Shown one piece after another: positions 1 through 11,469 of a stretch of DNA of 64,000 bases. A program made the translations under genes and the position numbers. How positions within the stretch are numbered: position 1 is the first letter of the stretch; each line of letters starts with the position of its first letter. The DNA is from Achatina immaculata (lineage: Eukaryota; Mollusca; Gastropoda; Stylommatophora; Achatinidae). Under the pieces are notes generated by a model, which was given only the letters and a program-made list of their open reading frames with translations, had not been told where the DNA came from and searched no databases. Where the stretch lies: positions 42,268,221 to 42,332,220 of the forward strand of contig CM019696.1 of the NCBI GenBank assembly GCA_009760885.1, read 5' to 3'.

Positions 1-93
1 GTGCTGTCTAATTGTTTTAATGTTAGGTATAGTTTAGTGGTGTCATATAAGAAGTGCTGTCTAATTGTTTTAATGTTAGGTATAGTTTAGTGG
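1..93. repeat. 53-bp tandem repeat split by a LINE
   Basis: The unit beginning gtgctgtctaattg at 1 recurs at 54. The second copy is interrupted at 93 by LINE-A and resumes at about 475 (tgtcatataagaagt). Confidence 0.8.
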
Positions 94-462
94 AAGGAAA
101 ATACTCGGCATCAAGTGGAATGAATTCAAGAACAATGCAGAGATAAGACAGATGACTGAACAACAACCAGTCTCATGGGTGATCAGGAAAAGGAGATGGA
201 CATATGTTGGCCACTTGATGAGAAGAAATGAGCAGAGAATCCCAAAACAAGCTATCAAGTGGAACACAACAGGTCGAAGAAAAAGGGGCAGACCGCGTGA
301 AACTCTGAAGAGAACATTATTAAGAGAGGCCAAGTTAACAGGCATAAAATCCTTTGTTGAGGTTGAAAGACTCGCCTAAGACAGGAAAAATTGGCGAACT
401 ACTTTGCGAGCCCTATGTGACGTCTAACGGCACGGGAAGGATATAAGATAAGATAAGATAAG
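94..462 (+). mobile_element. LINE-A, 5'-truncated 3' end with target-site duplication
   Basis: This is the C-terminal end of a non-LTR retrotransposon reverse transcriptase. It reads on + through [23 protein letters not shown] and [10 protein letters not shown], the basic C-terminal tail common in animal LINEs. The frame carries stops, for example after VERLA, so the copy is dead. The 3' end is a short GATAA-like tail at about 441-462. The 12-mer atagtttagtgg occurs on both sides, at 82-93 and 463-474, and is the target-site duplication. About 0.37 kb was inserted, which is ordinary 5' truncation. Confidence 0.85.
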
Positions 463-474
463 ATAGTTTAGTGG

Positions 475-639
475 TGTCATATAAGAAGTACAGAATGATG
501 GTTTTGCACGAGAGGTAGCCTAGTAGTCTTTTTTTTATGTCAGATTCTAGATTCTGATTTTAAGAGCAATGTCTAGTAGTTTTAATGAGAGATACAGATT
601 AATAGTCTTACATGAGAGATATAGTGTAAAAATGTAGGG
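475..639. other. AT-rich non-coding, degenerate repeats
   Basis: Loose repeats of 'agtagtctta' and 'gagatatag' occur here and continue after 1775. No gene is seen. Confidence 0.5.
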
Positions 640-1769
640 TGCAATAACGGCATCATTTGTAAACAAATTTTTTGTGGATATTATAATTTTCCGAAGTTAC
701 ATTATTTCAACTAATGGGGGAATATTTATCTGCATTTTATCCTCAGTCATTCCTATGGCCATGAACTAATGTACTAGGGCCCAATCTAACTTCCCCCATC
801 ATGACCGCCAACCCAGGTTCTCCCCTCCTTGGCATATAGTATGCTCTTTATTCTAAAGCTTAACTCAATACAACAATACAGTGACATGAAGTACAGATAA
901 CAAAGTCGGAATTCAATATATATGACAATGTAATCTCACATAGAAATAGCACCCACAACACTGGTAACTACAATCCACAAGACATGAAGAACAACTATCC
1001 ATCATAAATGGCAACATGTTACTGCAATTAGTATCAATCAAAGGCAACAATGTGGTAACAATTAATCAATGCCGTTGCAATGTAAGTCAAAATAATAACA
1101 TGTTTAATAATGCTTTCTCAAGGCCCATTGTATGTACATTGTTCTCTGAGTACCGGGGCCCCCAGCTTACTGGCTTCTATCTGTGGCATCCACCACGACT
1201 ACACCATACTTTCTATGTTAGATATATATGTGCTATCGCACCTTATCTTACAACCAATTGCTGCCATCTTCTGCCTTAAACTTATGTGATATCGCAGTTT
1301 ATCATTGCAGCCAATTGCTGCCATCTTCTAGCTTCAACCTATGTGCTATCGCACTTTATCTTGCAGACCTGGCTGTCAAGACATGCTTCAACACCATGTT
1401 CTATCACATTTATCTTGCATCCCTACATAAAAAGAAATAATACAAGGCATACATATTTATATTAATACGCAGCAATCATCACGGAATAAAAACACTATCG
1501 TCTACATATAATGACACGAATATCCTATACCACATCTAATTATACACTATACAACCACAAGAGGTCGGCACGGACGAAGATAACTAAGCACAACGACACA
1601 GGCTTACCTGGTATTTGCCTTCTCTACACTGATCTCGATCTGAATGTTCGTAACTATTATTTCCCCCCCCCCCCGCCAACTACAGGATTACGTGGACGAT
1701 AACGCATCAGTCAAGGTCGTACACCCCTTGCCCTTTGCGTGAGCGTCCACAATAGCCTTGAAGTCTTAC
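640..1769. mobile_element. unclassified 1.1-kb insertion
   Basis: The block interrupts the repeat context that runs up to 639 and resumes at about 1770. Short gtaggg direct repeats flank it (634-639 and 1770-1775). It holds two to three copies of a ~73-bp repeat (about 1228-1370) and a C-run near 1663. Read on -, a polyadenylation-like aataaag lies near 855, so a solo LTR is possible. No coding domain or convincing terminal repeats were seen. Confidence 0.3.
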
Positions 1770-1775
1770 GTAGGG

Positions 1776-2125
1776 ATATAGTCTAGTAGTCTTACATCAA
1801 ACGTACAAATTAGTAGGGAGGCAGCATCTTACAAAAGAGATAAAGTCTAGTATTTCTTTATTATAGCTAGAATTCAGCAGTAGTTTATGACACTCTTGTA
1901 GTCCAACATAAGTGTGTCTCCATCTCTTAGAGTCTGGTATTTTTTTTAAAATGAGAGCTAGAATTCAGCAGTAGTTCATGAAATTCTTACTTTTTTGTAG
2001 TAGTGTTTTCCATTTGAAAATGAAAGAATAAATAGTGGTCTTTTATTAATCGGTTTGATATGATCTTTCTAAGGTCGGTGTAGCAGTCAGCGAGCATTCA
2101 CGGCAGAAGTGGCTATAAATAATTC
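1776..2125. other. non-coding, degenerate repeats
   Basis: AT-rich. Two copies of a segment containing 'agctagaattcagcagtag' lie near 1865 and 1957. No gene is seen. Confidence 0.5.
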
Positions 2126-2488
2126 TTGCCCAAGGTGTTATTCACTAAAGTCATTCTTGCCTAAGGTGTTATTCACTAATGTCATTCTTGCCTAAGGTGT
2201 TATTCATTAAAGTCATTCTTGCCTAAGGTGTTATTCACTAATGTCATTCTTATCTAAGGTGTTATTCACTAAAGTCATTCTTATCTAAGGTGTTATTCAC
2301 TAAAGTCATTCTTGTCTAAGGTGTTACTCACTAAAGTCATTCTTGTCTAAGGTGTTATTCACTAAATTCATTTTTGCCTAAGGTGTTATTCATTAAAGTC
2401 GTTCTTGTCTTATTCATTAAAGTCATTCTTGTCTAAGGTGTTATTCTCTAAAATTATTTTTGTCTAAGGTGTTATTCACTCTACACTT
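2126..2488. repeat. 31-bp minisatellite, about 11 copies
   Basis: The unit core is 'cctaaggtgttattcacta', repeated with substitutions and one shortened copy near 2405. Confidence 0.9.
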
Positions 2489-2489
2489 T

Positions 2490-2890
2490 CTTGTTGTACA
2501 CTTACATCAGACAAGAAGTACACTGTACACTTGTATCAGACAGAAAGTACACTGTACACCTGTATCAGACAGAAAGTACACTGTACACTTATATCAGACA
2601 AGAAGTACACTCTACACTTACATCAGACAAGAAGTACACTATACACTTACATCAGACAGAAAGTACACTATACACTTACATCAGACAAGAAGTACACTAT
2701 ACACTTACATCAGACAGAAAGTACACTGTACACTTATATCAGACAAGAAGTACACTGTACACTTACGTCAGACAAGAAGTACACTGTACATTTGTATCAA
2801 ACAGAAAGTACACTGTACACTTATATCAGACAGAAAGTACACTGTACACTTATATCAAACAGAAAGTACATTGTACACTTACATCTGATA
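2490..2890. repeat. 29-bp minisatellite, about 13 copies
   Basis: The unit core is 'acatcagacaagaagtacac'. Because 29 is not a multiple of 3, all three + frames stay open and encode the same cyclic peptide, so the ORFs here are not genes. Confidence 0.92.
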
Positions 2891-3270
2891 AGAAATACGC
2901 ACGTAAAGATTTTGAATAAAAAGCACACAGAACAGAGCAAATATTAATTTTTCGAAGTTGATGAGATAAATGTGTTGAAATGATGTCCAAAATGATGAGA
3001 TCAAAAGATACACAACCCTAATTTTCAGTCAATTCACGGAATCCTTCACTAGTAGGTGTAAGGGGAAAGAAGAGCAGAGGAAATCAAAATATCATCAGAT
3101 CTTCTAGTACTATAACAGTACAGGTTTAAGCGCTGTTGCTAAAGTCTGCACTATTACAGAGCTATAGAGAGTGTAAACTGCTACACGCGTGTGAATCTTG
3201 AACAGCCAACTAATGAAGTGAAACTTTAAGTAACAGTGATCTCGTCCTGGAGAAAATATATTGAACAATC
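2891..3270. other. non-coding, nothing recognised
   Basis: Unique AT-rich sequence without a supported ORF, RNA or element. Confidence 0.5.
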
Positions 3271-3274
3271 AGAA

Positions 3275-3358
3275 ACACACACACACACACACATGCACTC
3301 ACGCTCATCACACATCACACAACACACGCACACACAAGCACATACACATATCCACTCA

Positions 3359-3391
<33 letters not shown>

Positions 3392-3402
3392 CACAAATAC
3401 AC
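3275..3402. repeat. CA microsatellite, interrupted
   Basis: Long (CA)n runs are interspersed with 'tcacacatcacac' segments. Confidence 0.95.
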
Positions 3403-3720
3403 AAACACATGAAGAAGTTCTAAGAGAAACTGCAGAAAAATGGAAACTAGTTACAGTTATAAGAAAAAGACCAAATAAATAAATACTTGGGAATATCAAG
3501 AAGAAGTATAAATTACAGAATTTGGTCATTTCAGAAAATTCAGAAGGAAATAAGGACAGAAAAAAAGGATAATATACTCTACTTGCTTCAGCTTCCAGAC
3601 TCATGCCAGCGATCACCCAGTGAAAACTGAAGTTCTTCATATCACACAAAGATTATTGATTAAACTGGATAAATTGTAGGTACAAAAGTTTTCGCTGTTA
3701 AATTTACGTAGTTAGCTTCT
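3403..3720. other. non-coding, nothing recognised
   Basis: AT-rich spacer. The open frames extend from the CA repeat and show no domain. Confidence 0.45.
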
Positions 3721-3721
3721 C

Positions 3722-3722
3722 G

Positions 3723-3780
<58 letters not shown>
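3722..3780. repeat. CA/GA microsatellite
   Basis: 'cacacacaca' runs into about 26 GA dinucleotides. Confidence 0.95.
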
Positions 3781-3782
<2 letters not shown>

Positions 3783-4282
3783 CTGCTGTTTGTATTCGCG
3801 ATGAAGTTTAGTCATCTTGTGGGATCCCAAGCTGAAAACCCAAACCTCTCACAGCTCCCAGAGTTGCGCATGAAGTCTTGAAAAAAGAATGTTTAAACTG
3901 CAAGAATTACACCGAAAGGCTGTGATGAACTTATATGTTTGAAAATCTTGTGATCTAATAAATTATATTTAGCCATTTCTTTTTAAAATATGTTTTGGAA
4001 CATTAAGAAAATCCCTTTAGCAGAGAATATGAAATCATAAAGTGACTTATAGAAATCAAATGTTATCTACACTTTTTAATCATTGTTGAGCTAAAACACA
4101 AAGTGACTTACAGAAATCAAATGCTATCTACACCTTTTAATCATTGTTGAACTAAGGCATATTTTTCATCAGAAGTTTTTCTTTTAAACAATTCATTACA
4201 GTGCATCAAGAATTCAAAAACCTTTAATTGTAAAGTGTCTGAAATTAACTTTTGCAAAAGCAAGTTCAAGTAACAAAACATA
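3781..4282. other. non-coding with a short direct repeat
   Basis: A ~65-bp segment containing 'aaagtgacttayagaaatcaaatg' variants occurs twice (about 4039 and 4100). Otherwise nothing is recognised. Confidence 0.5.
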
Positions 4283-4640
4283 TGGTTTGTTTATTTCTTT
4301 GTTCCACTGTGCTTGTATGAGTTTGTTTATTTCTTTGTTCTACTGTACTTGTATGGGTCTGTTTATTTCTTTGTTCTACTGTGCTTGTATGGGTCTGCTT
4401 ATTTCTTTGTTCTACTGTACTTGTATGGGTCTGTTTATTTCTTTGTTATACTGTACTTGTATGGGTCTGTTTATTTCTTTGTTCTACTGTCCTTGTATGA
4501 GTTTGTTTATTTCTTTGTTCTACTGTACTTGTATGGGTCTGTTTATTTCTTTGTTCTACTGTACTTGTATGGGTCTGTTTATTTCATTGTTCTACTGTAC
4601 TCGTATGAGTCTGTTTATTTATCTGTTCTACTGTGCTTAT
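4283..4640. repeat. 36-bp minisatellite, about 10 copies
   Basis: The unit core is 'tgtttatttctttgttctac'. Since 36 is divisible by 3, the array produces overlapping 143- and 111-codon frames that are artefacts. Confidence 0.93.
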
Positions 4641-5029
4641 ATAAATGAAAGAATACTTTCACGCAGCACAATGAACTTGTATCGCAAAAAAAAAAAGACA
4701 ACTGGGCTATCTTCATAATGTCATTGTATTGCTCTTAACTTCTGCAATATTCAACGTACCTGCACAAGTTCTTGAAATTAACTTCCCTTCTTTTGTGGCA
4801 ACACATTCCTTGGCAGTTCAGTTCCCGATGTTCTCTAGGTCGAGTAGCCAACTTGTCACTTCTAACTCTATGCTGATACTACTAGAAAAATAAATGGGCT
4901 ACTCTCGGAGTGAAGAGAGTAGTTCAGTAATTGGAAATGCAGCCAAAACAAAAAGTGTGTTGACAGTAATTTTTTATCCTCAAAATGAGGACGTGTCCAT
5001 TTAAATGAGGATGTAAGGTGACCCAAGAT
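4641..5029. other. non-coding, nothing recognised
   Basis: AT-rich unique sequence, with an A-run near 4686. Confidence 0.45.
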
Positions 5030-5080
5030 CAGGCATGTCAAACATGCGGTCCTTGGGTGACCCTCAGTTTGACATATCTG
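5030..5080. mobile_element. 51-bp hAT-like mini-element relic
   Basis: It starts with 'caggcatgtcaaacatgcgg' and ends with 'gtttgacatatctg', giving 14-bp imperfect inverted ends (cag..atgtcaaac). The start closely resembles the CAGxxxTGTCAAAC termini of hAT/Charlie-like MITEs. I see no matching 8-bp duplication, so it is old or coincidental. Confidence 0.4.
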
Positions 5081-5194
5081 ATATAGGTCATACTGAAAGC
5101 AAGCGAAAACATGGCAGAAATCTCAGGATTCAGAATTGGATGTCCAGTTTAAAAGCACTTAAGGACGGTACAACAATGACAAGTGAAGTTCAAA

Positions 5195-6465
5195 CATCCG
5201 CGATGTTAGAATGGTGGACATATTTATCATCTGATGTCACATTCTAGAGTGAATGGAAAGACTTATTGTCTGATGTAATATTCTAGAGTGGATTGGAAAC
5301 ATTATCACCTGATGTCACATTTTAGAATGGATGGACAAATTTATCATCTGATATCACATGCTAGAGCAGACAGTCAAATGTATCATCTGATGTCACATGC
5401 TAGAATAGATCATCAAACTTATCATCTGATGTCATCTGATCATGATAGTCAACTTTATCATCTGATGTCACAGGCTAAAATAGATAGTCAAACTTATCTG
5501 ATGTCACATGCTAGAATAGATTGATAAATGTGTCAGCGGATGTCACTTGTTAGAATAGATGGGCAAACTTATCATTGGGTGTCATATGATAGAACGACTG
5601 GACAAACTTATCATCTGGTGTCGTTTAGTAGAAGGACTCGCCAACTTATCATCTGATGTCGTATGATAGAAGGACTGACCAACTCATCATCTGGTGTCGT
5701 ATGATAGAAGGACTGACCAACTCATCATCTGATGTCATATGATAGAAGGACTGACCAACTCATCATCTGATGTCATATGATAGAAGGACTGACCAACTCA
5801 TCATCTGATGTCATATGATAGAAGGACTGACCAACTCATCATCTGATGTCGTATGATAGAAGGACTGACCAACTCATCATCTGGTGTCGTATGATAGAAG
5901 GACTGACCAACTCATCATCTGATGTCGTATGATAGAAGGACTGACCAACTCATCATCTGATGTCGTATGATAGAAGGACTGACCAACTCATCATCTGATG
6001 TCGTATGATAGAAGGACTGACCAACTCATCATCTGATGTCGTATGATAGAAGGACTGACCAACTCATCATCTGATGTCGTATGATAGAAGGACTGACCAA
6101 CTCATCATGATGTCGTATGATAGAAGGACTGACCAACTCATCATCTGATGTCGTATGATAGAAGGACTGACCAACTCATCATCTGATGTCGTATGATAGA
6201 AGGACTGACCAACTCATCATCTGATGTCGTATGATAGAAGGACTGACCAACTCATCATCTGATGTCGTATGATAGAAGGACTGACCAACTCATCATCTGA
6301 TGTCGTATGATAGAAGGACTGACCAACTCATCATCTGATGTCGTATGATAGAAGGACTGACCAACTCATCATCTGATGTCGTATGATAGAAGGACTGACC
6401 AACTCATCATCTGATGTCATATGATAGAAGGACTGACCAACTCATCATCTGGTGTCGTATGAGCT
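5195..6465. repeat. 38-bp minisatellite, degenerate to regular
   Basis: The first part (5195-5640) is a degenerate series on 'atcatctgatgtcac'. From about 5640 it becomes a regular array of about 22 units with core 'gatagaaggactgaccaact'. One unit near 6105 is short by a few bases. The gradient from degenerate to homogeneous is typical of an array that grows from one side. Confidence 0.93.
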
Positions 6466-6640
6466 TCATGCCAACGAAACCCAGAAGCCTCTCCCTCGGA
6501 AAGGGAAATAAAAGCCGATAGAAACATCGTAGACAGTTGGAAAGAATCAGCGAAGAGCTTAGGCAGAGTGTATGATGCTTCCATGAAAGATGCAAAAGCT
6601 GTGAAGCAGGTTAGTGAGAAGGTACAGGGTGGTCTAGAGC
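6466..6640 (+). mobile_element. possible LINE reverse-transcriptase fragment
   Basis: The + frame reads DSWKESAKSLGRVYDAS then MKDAKAVKQVSEKVQGGLE. This resembles the 'SLGRxYDxSLKD...V' stretch after the RT core in some invertebrate LINE proteins. The downstream frame turns hydrophobic and ends at 6774 without a recognisable domain. The family resemblance is from memory. Confidence 0.35.
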
Positions 6641-7250
6641 TATCCTTCACCGAGACGTTTTTCATCATCTTTTTGCTTTCTGGGTTCTTTGGATTTATTT
6701 ATAGGTTTGGTTCATACCTTTACTGTATGATGTATGAACCTTGTCACAAGCTGTACTGTCCCAAGCTTGCCTGATTCTACGTTCACAATTTCTACTTAAG
6801 TGCTAAGTACAGCTGGTGCTGTTGTTCTAATCTTCTGTGGTGTCATGTTAATTTGTAGTAGTGTTTCATATTACAAAAGGTGTTGTTTTACAAACTCTAC
6901 CAGTCCCTGACCATTTTCATTTATTTTATCAAGGCCGAGGTGAGCTGGTAATCAAGGTGGGCAGAGGTGTATGGTTTAGTTTTACACACCCACAAAAATA
7001 TGGAGAGAGTGGTATCCTCCTCGTTAGAAAGGCAAACACAAAATGCGCCAAAATAGACTTTAGTTAGCTCGAAGAAGAGGCAGGCGAATGGCTGAGAAAT
7101 GAGATAAAGAAAAGATGACAAAGGGCACCAGTTGACAAATAAACTGACGGCACGTCCAAGGTTGTTATTGTTTGATAATTACGGCCAAATAAAAGTGGCT
7201 CACGAGGCGCAGATAAGAAATATGAAAAAACAATATAGGACAGGGACTTG
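6641..7250. other. non-coding, nothing recognised
   Basis: Several 60-70 codon frames occur on both strands with no domain. No RNA or element is supported. Confidence 0.4.
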
Positions 7251-8106
7251 TATGTTTTATGCTTGTGTGAGAATAACTTGAATTTTGTTATGTCTTTATG
7301 AGATTACTTTGTCCGTTTTATGTCTATGTGAGAGTAATGTGTAAATTGTTGCTGTATGCTTCTCTCTCTCTCTCTGAACCTTAAGTGCCCAGGGCACATG
7401 GGGCTTCCGCAAGGGTTTTCCACAAATGCCTGTCCTTCGACTTTTTTTCTGCTCTTGCCCAGGTGAGCCCTCTATTGCTCAACATCCTTTCTGTTGTTCT
7501 TCTCCATGTCTCTTTTGGCCTACCCTTACTTCTGTTCCCCTGTGGTGTCCATCTTAGTGCTGAACCCTCCTTAGTCGCCTTTTACGATCATGCGTGGTAG
7601 GGTACAGTGGTCCTATTCTTTGCAGATCCCGGGTACCACACGGGGGGTTGTATGCTTGTGTGTGAGTAATTTGTAAGTCGTATGCCTGTGTGAGAGTAAC
7701 GTATAAGTTGTTCTATGTATATATGAGAGTAATGTGTAAGTTGTTTTATGTCTATGTGAGAGTAATGTGTAAGTTGTTTTATGTCTATGTGAGAGTAATT
7801 GGTAAGTTTTGTTTTTGTGTGAGGGTAACTTGTAAGTTTTGTGTTTGTATGAGAAAAACTTGTATGTTTTGTGTTTGTATGAGACCAACTTCAAAGTTTT
7901 GTGTCAGTGTTAGAACTACTTGTATGTTTTGTGTTTGTGTGAGAACAACGTTTAATTTGTGTGTGTGCGAGAACAACTTGTAAGTTTTGTGTTTGTGTGA
8001 TAACAACGTGTAAGTTTTATGTCTATATGAGAACAACTTGTGAGTTTTATGACTGTGTGAGAAACTTTTAAATTTGTTGCCTGAGTAAGGGTAACTTGTA
8101 CATTTT
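7250..8106. repeat. ~30-bp minisatellite, interrupted by a LINE
   Basis: The unit core is 'gagagtaatgtgtaagttgt', drifting to 'gagaacaacttgtaagtttt'. It is split at 7362-7648 by LINE-F and terminated by a LINE-C tail at 8107. Confidence 0.88.
7362..7648 (-). mobile_element. LINE-F 3' end inside a minisatellite
   Basis: The - strand translates to a LINE C-terminal tail with RSKGRPKETWRRTTER, TWARAEKKSKDRHLW and TLAEAPCALGT, then a (GA)n tail that appears on + as (CT)n at 7361-7376. The 9-mer tgtatgctt flanks it at 7353-7361 and 7649-7657, a good target-site duplication. The array continues on both sides, so the LINE came after the array. Confidence 0.8.
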
Positions 8107-8125
8107 ATATCATCATCATCATCAT

Positions 8126-8166
<41 letters not shown>

Positions 8167-8215
8167 AGCGCCATGCCGACTGGTTTTGGCTACTATTCTT
8201 CCGCAGAATGTTATA
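8107..8215 (-). mobile_element. LINE-C extreme 3' end with GAT tail
   Basis: A (ATC)n run on + is followed by 'cgccatgccgactggttttg' and 'gctactattcttc'. This matches the 3' end of LINE-C at 53968 ('gtgccgtgccgactggcgtt') in the same orientation. It is a ~50-bp retrotransposed end plus tail at the edge of the 30-bp array. Confidence 0.7.
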
Positions 8216-8670
8216 TGTATGCGAATAATGTATAGGTTTTGTATGTACATGTAAGCAAAAACAACGTATGCGTCTTATGTCTGTATTGTACGTTTTCTGA
8301 TCACGTTTTACTGGCTCTGCATAAACATGGTCGTGTTTATCCAGGAAAGAAATGTTTTGAGAAAACATGCGATTTAACATCTCCTGAAATGTGTGTTACA
8401 TGCACTGTTAGTGAAACAAACTTTAGAAAAAATCTAAGCACACATGAAATACTAAAAATTACTGTAAAGACAAAAAGTCTTAGATATTGCTGTACGGGCT
8501 ACACCAGCGGCCTTTTATACTCCAGGTGTTGGAAGGAACAATTGTAAGAGCAAACAATATTTAGTCACTTAAGAACAAAACAAAAATTCAACATTTTTGA
8601 CCAAAATGCAGCATTTATTTCTCTGGCGAAAGAATACAGCACTTCTTTCCTTGATACAACAGACACTCGT
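8216..8670. other. non-coding, nothing recognised
   Basis: It contains a 102-codon + frame (8239-8547, alternative-start type) without a recognisable domain, probably chance. Confidence 0.4.
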
Positions 8671-8671
8671 C

Positions 8672-9150
8672 CCTACAAATAAAAGAGATACCCCGTCTCT
8701 ACAAATAAAAGAGATACCCCGTCCCTACAAATAAAATAGATACCCGGTCCCTATAAATAAAACAGACACCCCGTCCCTACAAATAAAACGGACACCCCGT
8801 CCCTACAAATATAAGAGATACCCCGTCCCTACAAATAAAATAGATACCCCGTCCCTACAAATAAAACAGACACCCCGTCCCTACAAATAAAACAGACACC
8901 CCGTCCCTACAAATAAAAGAGATACTCCGTCCCTACAAATAAATCAGACCCCGTCCCTACAAATAAAACAGACACCCGTCCCTACAAATAAAAGAGATAC
9001 CCCGTCCCTACAAGTAAAAGAGACACCCCGTCCCTACAAATAAAAGAGACACCCCGTCCCTACAAATAAAGGAGATACCCCGTCCCTACAAATAAAAGAG
9101 ACACCCCGTCCCTACAAATAAAACAGACACTCCGTCCCTACAAATAATAC
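8672..9150. repeat. 27-bp minisatellite, about 17 copies
   Basis: The unit core is 'ccccgtccctacaaataaaa'. Confidence 0.93.
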
Positions 9151-9774
9151 GTAAAACCTTCAGCAAAAACAACACTTCTTTTCTGTCATACAAATAACAC
9201 TTATTTCTTGCCACAAAATGCAAGTCTTATTTTCTGTGACAGATGGTAATGATCACGACAAATGACAACCAGCTAATCAGGCCTGGGTTTCTCACCGCAA
9301 GTATAGGCCAGCTAATCAGGCCTGGATTTCTCACAGCTGTTATTTACTTGGTCAAGTAAAATTGACTTAGCCAGAAATAAAACTAAATTTTTCTGACCTT
9401 TTATCCGGATATGATTTTCACGACAGCGTCCCGTTTTCCGTTGTACAGACCAGAGGTATATTTAGATAATATAAGAAAATGAGATTATTCTGAAGAAAAA
9501 AAATGAGCTTTGAAAGTGCGACTGCACTTTTAACGTAATAAAGTGAAACTGAAGAGTAACAGCTTTGATACTGAAAATTCATGTGTGGCTTAAATGATTT
9601 GTGCTATTGTGATCACTGACTGACTGATTGACTCACTCAAATGTTACTGACTTACTCAAAGAGATATCATTATGTTCAAGTTCCAAGTTAATGTTTTTAT
9701 TTACATCTTCAAGTGTACGCAGAAAGCGTCCTCCTCGTGACGGACGCACCAATAAGCTCACCAAAGTGCAAAAC
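9151..9774. other. non-coding; short direct repeat
   Basis: A two-copy repeat of 'ccagctaatcaggcctgg' lies at about 9269 and 9308. Otherwise nothing is recognised. Confidence 0.45.
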
Positions 9775-10485
9775 TCAGGCATGCGTATCACCCTGGACAA
9801 CTAAACACATCTCGCAGGCGTGCTTGTCATCACTGGAAAACTAAACAAATCTCGCAGGCGTGCTTGTCATCACTGGACAACTAAACACATCTCGCAGGCA
9901 TGCTTGTCATCCCTGGACAACTAAACAAATCTCGCAGGCGTGCTTGTCATCCCTGGACAGCTAAACAAATCTCGCAGGCGTGCTTGTCATACCTGGACAA
10001 CTAAACAAATCTCGCAGGCGTGCTTGTCATCCCTGGACAGCTAAACAAATCTCGCAGGCGTGCTTGTCATCCCTGGACAACTAAACACATCTCGCAGGCA
10101 TGCTTGTCATCCCTGGACAACTAAACACATCTCGCAGGCATGCTTTTCATCCCTGGACAACTAAACAAATCTCGCAGGCATGCTTGTCATCCCTGGACAA
10201 CTAAACACATCTCGCAGGCATGCTTGTCATCCCTGGACAACTAAACACATCTCGCAGGCATGCTTGTCATCCCTGGACAACTAAACACATCTCGCAGGCA
10301 TGCTTGTCATCCCTGGACAACTAAACACATCTCGCAGGCATGCTTGTCATCCCTGGACAACTAAACACATCTCGCAGGCATGCTTGTCATCCCTGGACAA
10401 CTAAACACATCTCGCAGGCATGCTTGTCATCCCTGGACAACTAAACACATCTCGCAGGCATGCTTATCATCCAAGTGCAACTGAA
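9775..10485. repeat. 40-bp minisatellite, about 17 copies
   Basis: The unit core is 'ctaaacacatctcgcaggca'. Units in the right half are near-identical; those at the left are more variable. Confidence 0.94.
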
Positions 10486-10793
10486 AACATCTCCTCGCAT
10501 GCATGCGTATTACCCTGGGCAACTAAATACATCTAGCTCCACACTGGAAACTATCACCTAACCTTCTCCTCTATGTCAAAGACGTGAAGAGAACGTTCTC
10601 ATTGATCATCCCAAGGTGCCAAGTGCGCCGTCTCACCCAGAACATCAGCAAAGGACAGTTCTAGCCGTCTATTGAAGCAGCTAGCAAGATCCATAGCAGA
10701 AATTATCTAAATTATCCCAGACAAACGCAACCCCCCCCCCCCCACCCACAACAGAATGCACATCCACAGAATACAGTTTTTCTCAACGGAAGT
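10486..10793. other. non-coding with C-run
   Basis: There is a C-run near 10731-10743. No gene or element is recognised. Confidence 0.45.
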
Positions 10794-11057
10794 CTTATAT
10801 CTTATATCCTTCCCGTGCCGTTAAACGTCACATAAGGCTTGCAAAGTAGTTCGCCAATTTTTCCTGTCTTCGGCTAGTCTTTCAACCTCATCAAAGGATT
10901 TTATTCCTGTTAATTTGGCCTCTCTTAACAATGTCCTCTTCGGAGTTTCACGTGGTCTGCCTTTTTTTCTTTGGCCTGTTGTTTTCCAGCTTTCACATGC
11001 ATAAATGAGGGTGGATATTACATTTGAATTGAATAGTCTTAACTTGGTTTTTGTGTA
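10794..11057 (-). mobile_element. LINE-A copy with internal deletion
   Basis: On - it reads [21 protein letters not shown], then jumps from SWKTTG straight to QRKKGRPRETPKRTL, ending [14 protein letters not shown]. Relative to the copy at 38065-38639, about 221 bp between two similar stretches (tggaaaacaac and tggaacacaac) is missing. Near-matching 10-mers flank it: caacggaagt (10784-10793) and caacagaagt (11058-11067). Confidence 0.82.
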
Positions 11058-11067
11058 CAACAGAAGT

Positions 11068-11460
11068 ACCAGGAATAAATCAACAAAGACAGCCATTCAG
11101 ATCTCATCTTATGCTCCCTTACTTTGGAGATGCTAGACCATACGTAATCGACTCAGAAAGATTTTCATTCAGCCACTAAAAAGCAGGTAGCGAAATATAC
11201 ACTCACTATCTAAAAGGTCTCATACTGCATACCAGCAGATTCTCTGGCTACCAACTATCAAGCTGAGCTCATAGTTCTCTACAAGCTGCCAGACTAGTTA
11301 CTGTCACTGTTCAGAGTTGCAAATGACAAGTCTTCCTTATCGACAGCAAGTCTATCATACAAAGTCTGCTGTCTTCCAAATACTGTCTATCAACAGATAT
11401 ACTGCAAATGATGTCTAGTCACACAGCACAGACATACTGCAAATAATGTGCACTCTCTCG
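11068..11460. other. non-coding, nothing recognised
   Basis: Unique sequence without supported features. Confidence 0.45.
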
Positions 11461-11469
11461 CTGGAAAAG

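Noticed and set aside
3226..3482. His/Thr-rich and Cys/Val-rich frames as peptides
   Set aside because: They are translations of the CA microsatellite on the two strands.
5640..6465. CRISPR array
   Set aside because: The units are head-to-tail without variable spacers, and the DNA is eukaryotic. The same applies to all other arrays here.
7785..8174. Asp-rich (D13) start of a - frame as an acidic protein
   Set aside because: The Asp run is the GAT tail of a LINE-C 3' end, followed by minisatellite.
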